Shown: in pieces, positions 50,771-60,168 of the stretch | Layout of the letters: each line of letters starts with the position of its first letter | How positions within the stretch are numbered: the first letter of the stretch is position 1 | Source of the DNA: Marinococcus luteus_A | GTDB taxonomy: Bacteria; Bacillota; Bacilli; Bacillales; Marinococcaceae | Length of the DNA stretch: 64,000 nt | Direction of reading: 5' to 3' | NCBI RefSeq assembly: GCF_034497705.1 | Contig: NZ_JAXRUV010000004.1 | Coordinates: forward strand, 124,001 to 188,000 | Program-made: the position numbers and the translations under genes | Notes under the pieces: model-generated | The model's database searches: none | Told to the model about the DNA's origin: nothing | Seen by the model: only the letters and a program-made list of their open reading frames with translations

Positions 50771-51658
50771 TTATGAAACATAATTAGTCGTAATAATTGA
50801 GCGTTCCATCTGATAGAGCTGCTCCTGGGAGTACAGGGGCGCGTTTTGGGAAAACTGCTCGTGAAAGAACGCACGCAGTGCTGCTTCTGTCGTAAAACGA
50901 TGAGTATAAGCATCCACCGACACGTCCTGGACAAACCGGTCATCCTGCGTGTTCGAATGGCCGAAGAAAATAATTGGCGTAACTTCGCCCGGATTGTGCT
51001 TTTCCCTGCGCAGAAAATCTTCTGTAATCGAAGCCGTCGCTTTGGCATGCTCAATCGGACTGTCGTGTACTTCAAATGTTCCTGACCGAATATGCCCCCG
51101 GCTTGTGTTTTGAAATACCATTGTCGTTTCCACATCTTCTTCGAGATCCGGGTACAGCGTATCAAGCACAAAATCAAGTGTCCCGGCATTGTGTTTACTG
51201 ACGCCGTGAATAATATGGCCTTTCCATTTTTGGGTTTCAAGCACATACAGCCCGCGGCTCGTCAAAACGACGTGGTCCACCTGGCGGGTCGAAAGCTCAG
51301 TTCGGTCATCGAGCGGCACGTAAACGTGTCCGGAAATTAACATTTCATCCACAGCGATCTGATTTGCTTCGACAAGATCATTTTTAATGCTTCGAAGCAG
51401 TTCATGTGTTTTCATTTCTTCCGGTTCCCGTGAGATTTTCTCCAGATGATAAATGTAATCCGTCAGCTTCCCTTTTTCTTCCTCATATTTGCCGCGTATC
51501 GCCTGGATATCCTCGCGGTACTGCGAACTCTTTCCTTCAATTTCTTCTTCCATTTTTCTATCGTACTGTCGGACTTTTTTTAAATACTGATCCCGCTGAA
51601 TTAAAATAACTGCTCCGATGATGATTAAAGCTATAATAACCGTGACTGCTATACCCAT
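50771..51658 (-). CDS. Membrane-anchored NERD-domain protein
   Basis: The roughly 295-residue protein has one N-terminal membrane segment (MGIAVTVIIALIIIGAVIL), a charged coiled coil (about 25-75) and a NERD domain (about 95-200). The domain has ELSTRQVDHVVLTSRGLYVLE and the following TQKWKGHI, the core of this nuclease-related fold. A frame reaches 51718, but GAGGTG five bases before ATG 51658 sets the start. NERD domains are related to restriction-endonuclease-like folds; DNA or RNA binding is possible, but the activity is unproven. Confidence 0.85.
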   Translation of the reverse strand: MGIAVTVIIALIIIGAVILIQRDQYLKKVRQYDRKMEEEIEGKSSQYREDIQAIRGKYEEEKGKLTDYIYHLEKISREPEEMKTHELLRSIKNDLVEANQIAVDEMLISGHVYVPLDDRTELSTRQVDHVVLTSRGLYVLETQKWKGHIIHGVSKHNAGTLDFVLDTLYPDLEEDVETTMVFQNTSRGHIRSGTFEVHDSPIEHAKATASITEDFLRREKHNPGEVTPIIFFGHSNTQDDRFVQDVSVDAYTHRFTTEAALRAFFHEQFSQNAPLYSQEQLYQMERSIITTNYVS

Positions 51659-51820
51659 ATAAGCACCTCTTCCATCTCCTGCCTTAATATTTTTACTATG
51701 ACCCGGAATTTGGTACACTAAAAAACGCTTCTCATTCGCTATGTAAAACTATATACATTATATTTCTATCATAATCAATATATTCCTTTTCGTATACACC
51801 TAAAGAAAGGATTCTTCCCT

Positions 51821-52417
51821 ATGACACTTTATTCTGTTGTTCCAAAGGATTATTACGAAAAACCGACCCTCGAGCTATCCCGGGCGCTGATCGGCTGTGT
51901 ACTTGTGCACGAAACGCCGGAAGGTCCTGCAGCCGGCAGAATTGTTGAAACGGAAGCCTACATCGGCCCCGTGGACCGGGCGGCCCACAGCTACAATTAC
52001 CGCAGAACAAAGCGGACGGATGTAATGTTCTTTCCCCCGGGACACGTTTATATGTACACGATGCATACCCACGCGCTTCTAAATATCGTAAGCGGAGTGG
52101 AGGAATCTCCGGAAGCTGTCCTCATCCGCGCTGTCGAGCCTGTAGCGGGCCTTGAGCTTATTCAAAAACGCCGGCACCGTGTCCGCGGCATTCAGCAGAC
52201 AAACGGCCCCGGCAAGTTAACGAAAGCGCTTGGTATTGATATGAGCTACTACGGCCATGAACTTGATCATCCGCCGCTGTATCTGTCACCAAAAGATTAT
52301 GAACCTGCGGTTGAAAGCGGCCCGCGCGTCGGTATTTCCGGAAGCGGCGAAGCACGCCATTACCCGTGGCGATTCTTTGAATCCGGAAATCCGTACGTTT
52401 CCAAATGGAGGGCCTGA
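51821..52417 (+). CDS. 3-methyladenine DNA glycosylase (AAG/MPG family)
   Basis: The 198-residue protein removes alkylated purines from DNA. Family features are LELSRALIGCVLVH, the catalytic glutamate in GRIVETEAYIGPVDRAAHSY, YVYMYTMH-type VYMYTMHTHALLNIVS, AVLIRAVEP and LTKALGID. It starts at ATG 51821 after AAAGGA and is the only rightward gene between two leftward blocks. The next gene converges on it with a 6-bp gap. Monofunctional repair of N-alkylpurines is expected. Confidence 0.93.
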   Translation: MTLYSVVPKDYYEKPTLELSRALIGCVLVHETPEGPAAGRIVETEAYIGPVDRAAHSYNYRRTKRTDVMFFPPGHVYMYTMHTHALLNIVSGVEESPEAVLIRAVEPVAGLELIQKRRHRVRGIQQTNGPGKLTKALGIDMSYYGHELDHPPLYLSPKDYEPAVESGPRVGISGSGEARHYPWRFFESGNPYVSKWRA

Positions 52418-52423
52418 GTTCTA

Positions 52424-53419
52424 TTACTTCAGAGCGACGATTCGGCGACCCTGGATCCGGTTTTCCAAAATAGCGTCAAGATCCTCCGCCAAATCGTCCA
52501 GGGTGGTCTCGCTTGCAATCGTATCAAGCAGTGATTGAATTTTTAGGTCACTTGCGAGCCGGTTCCACACATACTTCCTTTTTTCTGCCGGACAATAAAC
52601 AGAATCAATTCCAGCCAGGTTGACACCTCTTAATATAAACGGATGCACTGTCGTAGGAACGTCTGTCCCTCCGGTAAGTCCGCTGACGGCTGCAGTACCG
52701 TGATATTTCATCGTACTCAGCAGGTAGGCAAGCGTTTCTCCCCCAACTGGGTCGACGGCCCCGGCCCACATCGCCTTGCCGAGCGGCTTCCGGTTGTCCG
52801 GATTTACGTCTTCGCGGGACAGGATACGTCCTGCACCAATGTTCCGGAGATAATCATGAGCTTCGGTGTTTCCGGTAACGGCTGCCACATCATATCCAAG
52901 GGAGTGAAGCATCGCCACGGCCATGCTTCCAACGCCGCCAGTAGCACCAGTTACAACAACCTCGCCCTGATCCGGTCTGACTCCTTCCTCTTCCAGGCGC
53001 ACGACCGACAACCCTGCTGTAAACCCGGCAGTACCAAAAATCATGGCTTCTTTCGGAGTCATCCCCTTCGGCAGTTTTACTACCCAGTCAGCAGGCACTC
53101 TTGCTTTTTCCGCATAGCCGCCGTGATGGGCAACACCCAGTTCATATCCTGTAACGAGCACCTCGTCGCCCTCCTGGTACCTCGAGTCACTGGACGAAGC
53201 GACAACGCCGGCGAGATCGATACCCGGAATCAGTGGATAGCCCTGGGCAATCTGGCTTTTAGGTACTGCTGCCAAGCCGTCCTTATAGTTGATGCTTGAG
53301 TAGTGTACATCAATGGTGACGTCGCCTTCAGGCAGATCCTTTTCCTCCAGTGTGCGTACTTCTTTTGTAACTTCTCCCTGATCGTTTTTATCCACGACCA
53401 GCGCCTTAAATGTGCTCAT
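52424..53419 (-). CDS. YhdH/YhfP-family quinone oxidoreductase / acrylyl-CoA reductase-like
   Basis: The roughly 331-residue medium-chain dehydrogenase/reductase lacks the zinc-ligand pattern of alcohol dehydrogenases. It starts at ATG 53419 (MSTFKALVVDKNDQG), with GGAGGTG upstream; the ATG at 53434 lies before that site. NADPH-binding is in VVTGATGGVGSMAVAMLHSLG, with GYPLIPGIDLAGVV early and ALEDRIQGR-like ILENRIQGRRIV at the end. Members reduce quinones or acryloyl-CoA with NADPH; the substrate here is unknown. Confidence 0.88.
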   Translation of the reverse strand: MSTFKALVVDKNDQGEVTKEVRTLEEKDLPEGDVTIDVHYSSINYKDGLAAVPKSQIAQGYPLIPGIDLAGVVASSSDSRYQEGDEVLVTGYELGVAHHGGYAEKARVPADWVVKLPKGMTPKEAMIFGTAGFTAGLSVVRLEEEGVRPDQGEVVVTGATGGVGSMAVAMLHSLGYDVAAVTGNTEAHDYLRNIGAGRILSREDVNPDNRKPLGKAMWAGAVDPVGGETLAYLLSTMKYHGTAAVSGLTGGTDVPTTVHPFILRGVNLAGIDSVYCPAEKRKYVWNRLASDLKIQSLLDTIASETTLDDLAEDLDAILENRIQGRRIVALK

Positions 53420-53487
53420 ACTTTCCACCTCCATAAAATGATCCTCTACCCTATTCCCATAAAAGTTTTATTTTATGCGGGGTAAAC

Positions 53488-53521
53488 AAAAAGCACGTGC
53501 CTCCTCCAGGGAAGCACGTGC
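53488..53521 (-). terminator. Terminator of pbuG
   Basis: GCACGTGC pairs with a second GCACGTGC around a 13-base loop, and the minus-strand transcript continues TTTTTGTTT. It lies 8 bp after the pbuG stop codon. Confidence 0.88.
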
Positions 53522-53528
53522 GGGCTTG

Positions 53529-54842
53529 TTACGGTGTTAAAAACAGGAAAAAAATGATAAATACAAAAAACAGAGCGTACATAATTGGATTCAGCTGCTT
53601 CCCTCTTCCAGTCAGCACCATCGTGATCGGATAGAAGATAAAGCCCATGGCAATACCGGTCGCGATACTGTAGGTGAGCGGCATCGAGACGACGGTTAAA
53701 AAGGCCGGCACGGCAATTTCAAGACGCTGCCACTCAATTAAGCGAAGCGAAGATACCATCAGTGCTCCTACAATAATAAGAGCTGGAGCCGTTACGGCGC
53801 TTGTCACCACGCCGAGAAGCGGCGAGAAAAACAAAGCGGCAAGAAACAGCAGCGCTGTAATTATCGAAGCAAATCCGGTACGTCCTCCGACAGCTACACC
53901 GGCTGAGGACTCAATATATGCTGTTGTTGTAGACGTTCCAAGAATCGAGCCGATCACGGTAGCAGATGAATCTGCCACCAGGGCGCGCCCGGCACGCGGC
54001 AGTTTGTTGTCTTTTACGAAGCCGGCCTGGTTGGCTACTGCAAACAAAGTTCCAGCCGTATCAAAAAAGTCTACAAACAAAAATGTAAGAACAACTACGA
54101 TAAATCCAATAATGAAGCTTGAATCCCACGAAAAGTCTGTAAGAGAAGTAAAAGCAGCCCCGAATGTCGGTGCGATGCTGGGCACCCCGGAGACAATCTG
54201 GCCGGGAGGCTGAATCTGCCCCACCAAAATGCCAGCCAGGGCTGTAATCACCATCCCGTAAAAAATACCTCCCCGGACACCCAGAGTCATCAGTATGACG
54301 GTAATAACGAGCCCGAATGCTGCAAGAGCAGCAGGTCCGGAAGTAAGTGTGCCAAGCGTGACGAGAGTAGACTCATCAGCCACCACAATCTGCGCTCCCT
54401 GCAGTCCGACAAAAGCAATAAACAGTCCGATACCGGCAGAAACCGCATATTTCAGTTCCTCCGGAATCGCGTTAATAATTTTCTCTCTAATGCCAAATGT
54501 CGTTAAACCAATAAAGATTATCCCGGAGCAGAATACCCCAAACAAAGCAAGCTCCCAGGGGATCCCCATTGTCAGCACAACGGAATATGTAAAAAAGGCA
54601 TTGAGCCCCATCCCCGGTGCCAGAGCGATCGGATACCTGGCAAGCAGCCCCATAATCAGTGTTCCGATAGCTGCTGCCAGGGCTGTCGCTACAAACACAG
54701 CGGACTCATTCATTCCGGCTTCGGCTAAAATACTGGGGTTGACGAATAAAATATACGCCATCGCAAGGAAAGTCGTTAAACCAGCTAACGATTCTTTCTT
54801 GTAGTTCGTCTCATTCTTTGTAAATTCAAAAAAACGATCCAT
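53529..54842 (-). CDS. pbuG: Guanine/hypoxanthine permease (NCS2/AzgA family)
   Basis: The 437-residue, polytopic membrane protein imports hypoxanthine and guanine with protons. It has about 12-14 hydrophobic segments. Family motifs include MAYILFVNPSILAEAGM near the start, LAPGMGLNAFFTYSVV in the first part, DFFDTAGTLFAVANQAGFV mid-protein and GGRTGFASIITALLFL. It lies downstream of guaA on the same strand, as in B. subtilis. No purine riboswitch is visible in the 88-bp gap, so it may depend on guaA readthrough or on a local TATAAT promoter near 54897. Confidence 0.93.
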   Translation of the reverse strand: MDRFFEFTKNETNYKKESLAGLTTFLAMAYILFVNPSILAEAGMNESAVFVATALAAAIGTLIMGLLARYPIALAPGMGLNAFFTYSVVLTMGIPWELALFGVFCSGIIFIGLTTFGIREKIINAIPEELKYAVSAGIGLFIAFVGLQGAQIVVADESTLVTLGTLTSGPAALAAFGLVITVILMTLGVRGGIFYGMVITALAGILVGQIQPPGQIVSGVPSIAPTFGAAFTSLTDFSWDSSFIIGFIVVVLTFLFVDFFDTAGTLFAVANQAGFVKDNKLPRAGRALVADSSATVIGSILGTSTTTAYIESSAGVAVGGRTGFASIITALLFLAALFFSPLLGVVTSAVTAPALIIVGALMVSSLRLIEWQRLEIAVPAFLTVVSMPLTYSIATGIAMGFIFYPITMVLTGRGKQLNPIMYALFFVFIIFFLFLTP

Positions 54843-54930
54843 CCTCTTATCTCTTCCTCTCTTTGCTCTCCCCAGGCAAAACTCTCTCTGATTCTATTAT
54901 ATACTAACTAAGCGTTTACGACGCAAGCCC

Positions 54931-56475
54931 CTACTCCCATTCGATGGTCGAAGGCGGTTTGGACGTAATATCGTACACTACACGGTTGACGTGCTGCACC
55001 TCATTGACAATTCTGGTGGAAATTTTTTCGAGAACGTCATATGGAATACGGGCCCAGTCCGAAGTCATACCATCAATTGAAGTGACCGCGCGGATGCCGA
55101 CAGTGTAATCGTATGTCCGGCTGTCACCCATGACGCCCACGCTTCTCATGTCCGGCAGCGCCGTAAAATACTGCCAGATTTCACGGTCGAGACCGGCATT
55201 CTTGATTTCTTCCCTTAAAATATAATCCGATTCCCGGACAATTTCGAGCTTCTGCTCCGTAATCTCCCCGAGTACACGAATGCCGAGTCCCGGCCCCGGG
55301 AACGGCTGGCGCCAAACGATTTCATCCGGCACTCCGAGCTCTGTTCCGAGCTTGCGGACTTCGTCTTTAAACAGCGTATTTAAAGGCTCAATCAGATCGA
55401 ATTTCATGTCCTCCGGCAGTCCGCCAACATTATGGTGTGACTTAATCGTCTGAGCTGTGTCCGTCCCACTTTCAATGACGTCTGTATACAGCGTGCCCTG
55501 GACAAGAAAATCCACGTTTTCAAGCTTTCCTGCCTCTTCCTCAAACACATATATAAATTCATTTCCGATAATCTTCCGTTTTTGCTCCGGATCGCTCACT
55601 CCGTCGAGTTGATCGAGAAAGCGTTTGGCTGCGTCAATTTTCACGATATTCATCTGGAATCCGCGTCCGAGAGACTCCATGACGCCTGTGGCTTCCTCTT
55701 TACGAAGCAGGCCGTGATCAATAAACATGCACGTAAGCTGATCTCCGATCGCTTTGTGTACAAGAGCCGCTGCTACCGAGCTGTCTACCCCTCCGCTCAA
55801 CGCACACAGCACGTTACGGCTGCCTACCTGTTCCCGGATAATTCCCACCTGCTCATCGATAAAGTTGGCCATCGTCCATTCATTCGAGCATCCGCAGACC
55901 CGGTAGGCAAAGTTTTTCAGTATGTCATCGCCAAACTGGGTGTGGCGTACTTCAGGATGGAACTGAACGCCGTACATTTTCTTCTCCGGAGCACTCATGG
56001 AGGCCACCGGGCATGACGGACTGGTCGCGTCGACCGTAAAACCTTCCGGCGGCCCGACAATTAAGTCACCGTGACTCATCCACACGCTCTGGGTTTTCGG
56101 CAGCCCTTCAAATAATACTGGATTCGCCTGCACATGAATATCCGCCTTGCCGTATTCCCGATGCTGGGCTTTTTCCACTTTTCCGCCGTAATGCAGCGTC
56201 ATCAGCTGCATCCCGTAGCAGATACCCAGTATAGGAATGTCCAGGTCAAAAATAGCTGGATCACAGGTGAGCGCGCCTTCAACATACGCGCTGTTCGGTC
56301 CGCCGGAAAAAATAATTCCTGCCGGATCCAATTCTTTAATTTTTTCTGCACTAATCGTGTTCGGATGGAGTTCGCTAAAAACACCGAGATCTCTGATTCT
56401 GCGTGTAATCAATTGATTATACTGGCCGCCAAAGTCCAGAACAATAATCGTTTCACTGATATTTCCTACGCTCAT
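54931..56475 (-). CDS. guaA: GMP synthase (glutamine-hydrolysing)
   Basis: The 514-residue enzyme converts XMP to GMP. The N-terminal glutaminase contains GICYGMQ with the nucleophile cysteine and the HPEV histidine. The synthetase part has the PP-loop LSGGVDSSVAAALVH, and the C-terminal dimerisation domain ends with the usual DITSKPPSTIEWE. The start is at ATG 56475. The leader carries a guanine riboswitch and a strong terminator, so GMP synthesis should be cut when guanine is plentiful. Confidence 0.97.
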   Translation of the reverse strand: MSVGNISETIIVLDFGGQYNQLITRRIRDLGVFSELHPNTISAEKIKELDPAGIIFSGGPNSAYVEGALTCDPAIFDLDIPILGICYGMQLMTLHYGGKVEKAQHREYGKADIHVQANPVLFEGLPKTQSVWMSHGDLIVGPPEGFTVDATSPSCPVASMSAPEKKMYGVQFHPEVRHTQFGDDILKNFAYRVCGCSNEWTMANFIDEQVGIIREQVGSRNVLCALSGGVDSSVAAALVHKAIGDQLTCMFIDHGLLRKEEATGVMESLGRGFQMNIVKIDAAKRFLDQLDGVSDPEQKRKIIGNEFIYVFEEEAGKLENVDFLVQGTLYTDVIESGTDTAQTIKSHHNVGGLPEDMKFDLIEPLNTLFKDEVRKLGTELGVPDEIVWRQPFPGPGLGIRVLGEITEQKLEIVRESDYILREEIKNAGLDREIWQYFTALPDMRSVGVMGDSRTYDYTVGIRAVTSIDGMTSDWARIPYDVLEKISTRIVNEVQHVNRVVYDITSKPPSTIEWE

Positions 56476-56612
56476 CGCTTCTACCCCTAACTGTTTTCAA
56501 ATATGTACGTGCAAGGTTCACTTTAAAGGAATGCCTGCTTCCGGGCAACTATCTGTTTTCGATTGCCGGGCGTACGTCAAACACCTCAATGAAAGTCTTT
56601 TTTTACAGACCA

Positions 56613-56649
56613 AAAAAGCTGCTTTCGCATTATACGAAAGCAGCTTTTT
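56613..56649 (-). terminator. Riboswitch-controlled terminator in the guaA leader
   Basis: AAAAAGCTGCTTTCG pairs perfectly with CGAAAGCAGCTTTTT around a seven-base loop, with a T-tract on the minus strand. It lies between the guanine aptamer and the guaA start, as an expression platform should. Confidence 0.92.
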
Positions 56650-56697
56650 GACTGGAAACAAACGGCGGCTCCCTTGCCGCTGTCTGTCCTTCACTGC

Positions 56698-56765
56698 CCT
56701 CGTAGTCCAGCCATTTTCCGGCGGCCGGGTAGAGACATTTGGGCCTGATCCCAAACTATACGAGG
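56698..56765 (-). ncRNA. Guanine riboswitch upstream of guaA
   Basis: The minus strand has P1 CCTCGTA/TACGAGG, the conserved CTCTACC core and J3/1 reading GGACTACG, whose C specifies guanine. The usual CCGTAAA core reads CCGGAAA, a one-base variation. The aptamer is followed about 50 nt later by a perfect terminator and then guaA. Confidence 0.9.
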
Positions 56766-56789
56766 TATTCACCTGTAAACATGAAATAA

Positions 56790-56818
56790 ATTCTAACAGC
56801 CCGTCATGAGCCGGTCAA
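56790..56818 (-). promoter_or_regulatory. Sigma-A promoter of the riboswitch-guaA transcript
   Basis: TTGACC (minus strand, 56818-56813) and TAGAAT (56795-56790) are separated by exactly 17 bp. The -35 overlaps the stop codon of the upstream transglutaminase gene. The start would be about 15 nt before the aptamer. Confidence 0.75.
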
Positions 56819-58968
56819 GAACGGATTTTCTTTACCAGCCGTTTCCATGCAGCAACTGTTTCCGGTTCGGCTCCGTTTCCGGTTTTACGCCCGTAATACA
56901 GACGTTCGTATTTTTCAGTCAGTGGATCCATGTCACTGCTTCCGTAAATGTCATTGACCCGTCCGGAAAATTCCCGTAGCGTTTCTCCGTTGGTTCGTTT
57001 CACACGAGCTGTCCGCAGCAGCCTTAGCAGTGCCTGGTAGGCACTTTGAAATTCTGCATCGGAATGCATATGCCGGTATTTGAAAAGAAGATAGCTGGCC
57101 AACAGCTTCCTCCGGAAAAACCACCCGGCTCCAAGGAGGATAACAATCGCTGCAAAAAAGGGCCACAGCGGAAGCCTCCAGTCAACACCGGCGCCCCCGG
57201 ATGTGTCCTCCTGCTCTTCTTCGTTCTCTTCTCCTGATTCAGGAGCCGTTTCCTCTTCCTCGGGTGCGTCTGTTTCTTCCTCTGCCGGCTCCTCTTCAAT
57301 TTCAGGTGCTTCTTCCGACGCTTCATTGTTTTCATACGTGTAATTAAACTCTGAAGAAAAACCTTTCGTCGGTTCAAACGGCACCCATCCGACCTCCGGG
57401 AAATACACTTCCACCCAGGAATGCGCATTTTCATTGGTAACCTCCACCTGGTTTTCATTTCCCGGAGCCTGGTCGCCTTCCGTGAACCCTTTCACCCAGC
57501 GTGTCGGTATATCCAGCGTCCGAAGCAGCACCGCCATCGAAGTCGAGTAATTGTCGCAGTACCCGGTCCGTGATTCAAACAAAAACTGGCTGACATAATC
57601 CTCACCTTCCGAGGGAGCCGGAATGTTTGTCGTTTGATAGGAAAAATCCGGACCGCGCAAATATCTTTCCACCGACCTTGCCTTTGCATAGCGGTTATCA
57701 TCTTCTTCTGTAAGGTCTTCGGCGAGCTCCTGAATTTCTCCCGGAAGATCGTCCGGAAGCTGTGTAAAGTATTCTGTCACTTCATCCGGGTCTTCTGAAT
57801 CATCAGTGACAGCACTCATCTGCTCTACCGGAAAATCTGCTGTTTCATACGCCACCGTATAATTAGTTAACGCCTCAGACTCCCTGCCATTCTCAAACTC
57901 TGCCTGGGTGGTCCAAGTATCTACCGAGGTTTCTATGTCTTCTTCAATAGAAAGAAACGAACCTGGATAAAAGGCAAAGTCAAACTCCTGGGTTTCTGCC
58001 ATTTCAATGTTTACTTCCTGTTCTTCTGTCTCAATACTTTCATTGTACAAACCGGCCTCCGAAGACGTTTCATCCGGGGCATCTATTTCCCATCCAAGAC
58101 CGGTGTATACATTTTTAGCTTCGCCCCGCCAGTAGCCGTTAATATCTCCGGAGGCAGTAAACACAGGCATATCACTCATTTGAAATCCACCGCCCAGACG
58201 TTCATCGGTATCGTCATAGCCAATCTTCTGTGCGCCCTGGCTGCTTCCGGTGCTGCTTTCTCCCCACGTTAAAAACGGAATGGGGTCAGGCCACCGTGGT
58301 TCACTTTTGGGAGCAAGCACGCCAACGCCCCCGGCGATAATCAGAAAGACCGCCATAATCAGCATCCACCGACTAAAGACCTTTCTCTGTGCCTTTCTGT
58401 CTTCCGCCCGTGATACAATACGGTCCCACTGAAGAAGCCCTAAAAGCAAAAACCCTATAACAAACGTCCGGATTACCGCAAACATTCCATCATATTCGAA
58501 AAAAGTATCCATCACGCCAATATAAATAATCGTAAACGTCAGAAAAAATAAAATCCGGCGGGACTGAACTACCCAGAAATAAATCAAATAGCTCATAATA
58601 GCGAGCAGAAGCATGAACAAAACACTGCGGAACATATCTGTCAGAGCGTACCACTGGCCACTGATAATATAATCGGCATTAGTCTGCACTTCTGCCGCCA
58701 GGGCAGCCAGCCAGCCCGGCTGCAGCAGTGATTCCTCATAAAAAACAGCGTTTATGCCTATCAGTATCACAAGCAGTACGCTGCCGATAATCACCCACCA
58801 GGGCGGACGCAGATAAATTACGATAAAAAAAACAGCGGAAACAACCATAAATACAGTCACTGACCCTGTTCCAGTAGCTTCCGGCAAAGGCAGCAGCCAT
58901 TCTGTCAGCAGGAAATAACCAAGAATATAAACAATCAACTTCTTCCAGGTATGCTCCGGTTTAACCAA
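56815..58968 (-). CDS. Membrane transglutaminase-like protein (TgpA/YebA type)
   Basis: The 717-residue protein starts at TTG 58968 with AAAGGAGG nine bases upstream. It has about six N-terminal membrane segments (within about 10-215) and a large external part. The transglutaminase core contains the catalytic cysteine in SRTGYCDNYSTSMAVLLRT and the histidine/aspartate in ENAHSWVEVYF and VPFEPTKGF. A long Glu-rich linker, another membrane segment and a DUF4129-like cytoplasmic tail follow. It is the third gene of the MoxR-DUF58-transglutaminase set, thought to act together at the membrane; the substrate is unknown. Confidence 0.92.
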   Translation of the reverse strand: MVKPEHTWKKLIVYILGYFLLTEWLLPLPEATGTGSVTVFMVVSAVFFIVIYLRPPWWVIIGSVLLVILIGINAVFYEESLLQPGWLAALAAEVQTNADYIISGQWYALTDMFRSVLFMLLLAIMSYLIYFWVVQSRRILFFLTFTIIYIGVMDTFFEYDGMFAVIRTFVIGFLLLGLLQWDRIVSRAEDRKAQRKVFSRWMLIMAVFLIIAGGVGVLAPKSEPRWPDPIPFLTWGESSTGSSQGAQKIGYDDTDERLGGGFQMSDMPVFTASGDINGYWRGEAKNVYTGLGWEIDAPDETSSEAGLYNESIETEEQEVNIEMAETQEFDFAFYPGSFLSIEEDIETSVDTWTTQAEFENGRESEALTNYTVAYETADFPVEQMSAVTDDSEDPDEVTEYFTQLPDDLPGEIQELAEDLTEEDDNRYAKARSVERYLRGPDFSYQTTNIPAPSEGEDYVSQFLFESRTGYCDNYSTSMAVLLRTLDIPTRWVKGFTEGDQAPGNENQVEVTNENAHSWVEVYFPEVGWVPFEPTKGFSSEFNYTYENNEASEEAPEIEEEPAEEETDAPEEEETAPESGEENEEEQEDTSGGAGVDWRLPLWPFFAAIVILLGAGWFFRRKLLASYLLFKYRHMHSDAEFQSAYQALLRLLRTARVKRTNGETLREFSGRVNDIYGSSDMDPLTEKYERLYYGRKTGNGAEPETVAAWKRLVKKIRS

Positions 58969-58983
58969 ATAATTATGCCTCCT

Positions 58984-60168
58984 TTACAGCACTTCAAAGC
59001 CAGCCTCGCCCGGCTGCACATAGTATATATGAATATTGGTGTGCCGCAGCGCTTCTACCCCCTCGTGGCGGGAGAACCCGCTCTCATGAGGGAGGAGAGC
59101 TACAATAACAGATCGTTTCTGTTCGGCCCACTGTTTTAATTCTTTAATTCTAATTCCGGAAAGTTCCGGGGTAACATAAATCAGCGCTTCGAGCCCTGGG
59201 GTTTGACGTAAAAACGGCGATGCCTCTGTGTCTGTGTTCAATTCCACATACGCCAGACTCTGATAAATACGCTGAAAATGCTCTTTCGAGGTACCGGGAT
59301 GCTGCAAAAGCTGCTCAGAAGCGGTAACTCCGCAGCCAATCGGCATTTTCATCTGGTAGGCATACTCTGTTAAAGAAGCAGCAAATTCTACCGCGGTTTC
59401 AAATGATTCTGATGTGGTACCCAAGGCGTTTTCAAGCAGCAGAAAATAACCCTCTCCTTTTTCGGCTTCAAATTCTTTCGTAACAAGCTTTCCGGCCCGG
59501 GCTGTTACCTTCCAGTCAATATTTGCCATCCGGTCCCCAGGAGTGTAATCCCGGACTCCTGCCACATTCACAGATTCGCTTTGCAGTCGCTGCGACAGCG
59601 ATACTGCTTCCGAGGAGTTATCTGCCGTTGTATTCCAGTTCGCTAATTTTCTCATTCTTGGAAGCACCACCACCGTAGAAGAAACTGGAATGTCATAATC
59701 CTTCTCCACAAAGCCAAACAGATCACCGGAACGAACACGGAGATAGTCGATGGTGTGCTTTCCCCGCCGTCTCCCTTTAATACTGTAGGAATAGGAGGCC
59801 TCCCTTTGAAAAAAAGGAAATACCAGGGCTTCAGCGGACGTTTCCCATTCCCGGAGCCCGTACGGCTGGTGATCCCGGACCTTTACATATATCAGTGGAA
59901 GTGGAATTCTTTTTTTCAGCGTAACGTCGACTTCTGCAGAGCCGTTGAATGAAAGCATTTCAGCAGTCAGCCTGCGCTCAGCCCTTAAAGAACGAAGTGG
60001 ATAAATTAACAATAATAATTGCATTAGCGCAAGAGTCGTCACACTGTAAAATAAAAACCAGCTGACAAAGCCTCCCTGGAACATAGCGTAAATAAATAAT
60101 ACAGCCAATGCAGCCACAACAGCTGCCAGCTGCATTACTTTTTTTCCGATTTTTAAAAACCGAGTCAT
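58984..60168 (-). CDS. DUF58 membrane protein (YeaD-like)
   Basis: The 394-residue protein has two adjacent N-terminal membrane segments (about 10-55) and a C-terminal DUF58 domain with VRDYTPGDRMANIDWKVTARAGKLVTKEF, the family's diagnostic stretch. DUF58 is a von Willebrand A-like domain that partners MoxR ATPases. It overlaps moxR-like by 4 bp (ATGA) and lies 15 bp from the transglutaminase gene. Confidence 0.92.
   Translation of the reverse strand: MTRFLKIGKKVMQLAAVVAALAVLFIYAMFQGGFVSWFLFYSVTTLALMQLLLLIYPLRSLRAERRLTAEMLSFNGSAEVDVTLKKRIPLPLIYVKVRDHQPYGLREWETSAEALVFPFFQREASYSYSIKGRRRGKHTIDYLRVRSGDLFGFVEKDYDIPVSSTVVVLPRMRKLANWNTTADNSSEAVSLSQRLQSESVNVAGVRDYTPGDRMANIDWKVTARAGKLVTKEFEAEKGEGYFLLLENALGTTSESFETAVEFAASLTEYAYQMKMPIGCGVTASEQLLQHPGTSKEHFQRIYQSLAYVELNTDTEASPFLRQTPGLEALIYVTPELSGIRIKELKQWAEQKRSVIVALLPHESGFSRHEGVEALRHTNIHIYYVQPGEAGFEVL

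Noticed and set aside
54843..54930. Riboswitch for pbuG
   Set aside because: The 88-bp gap lacks the purine-aptamer cores (CTCTACC and CCGTAAA); only a possible -10 is seen.
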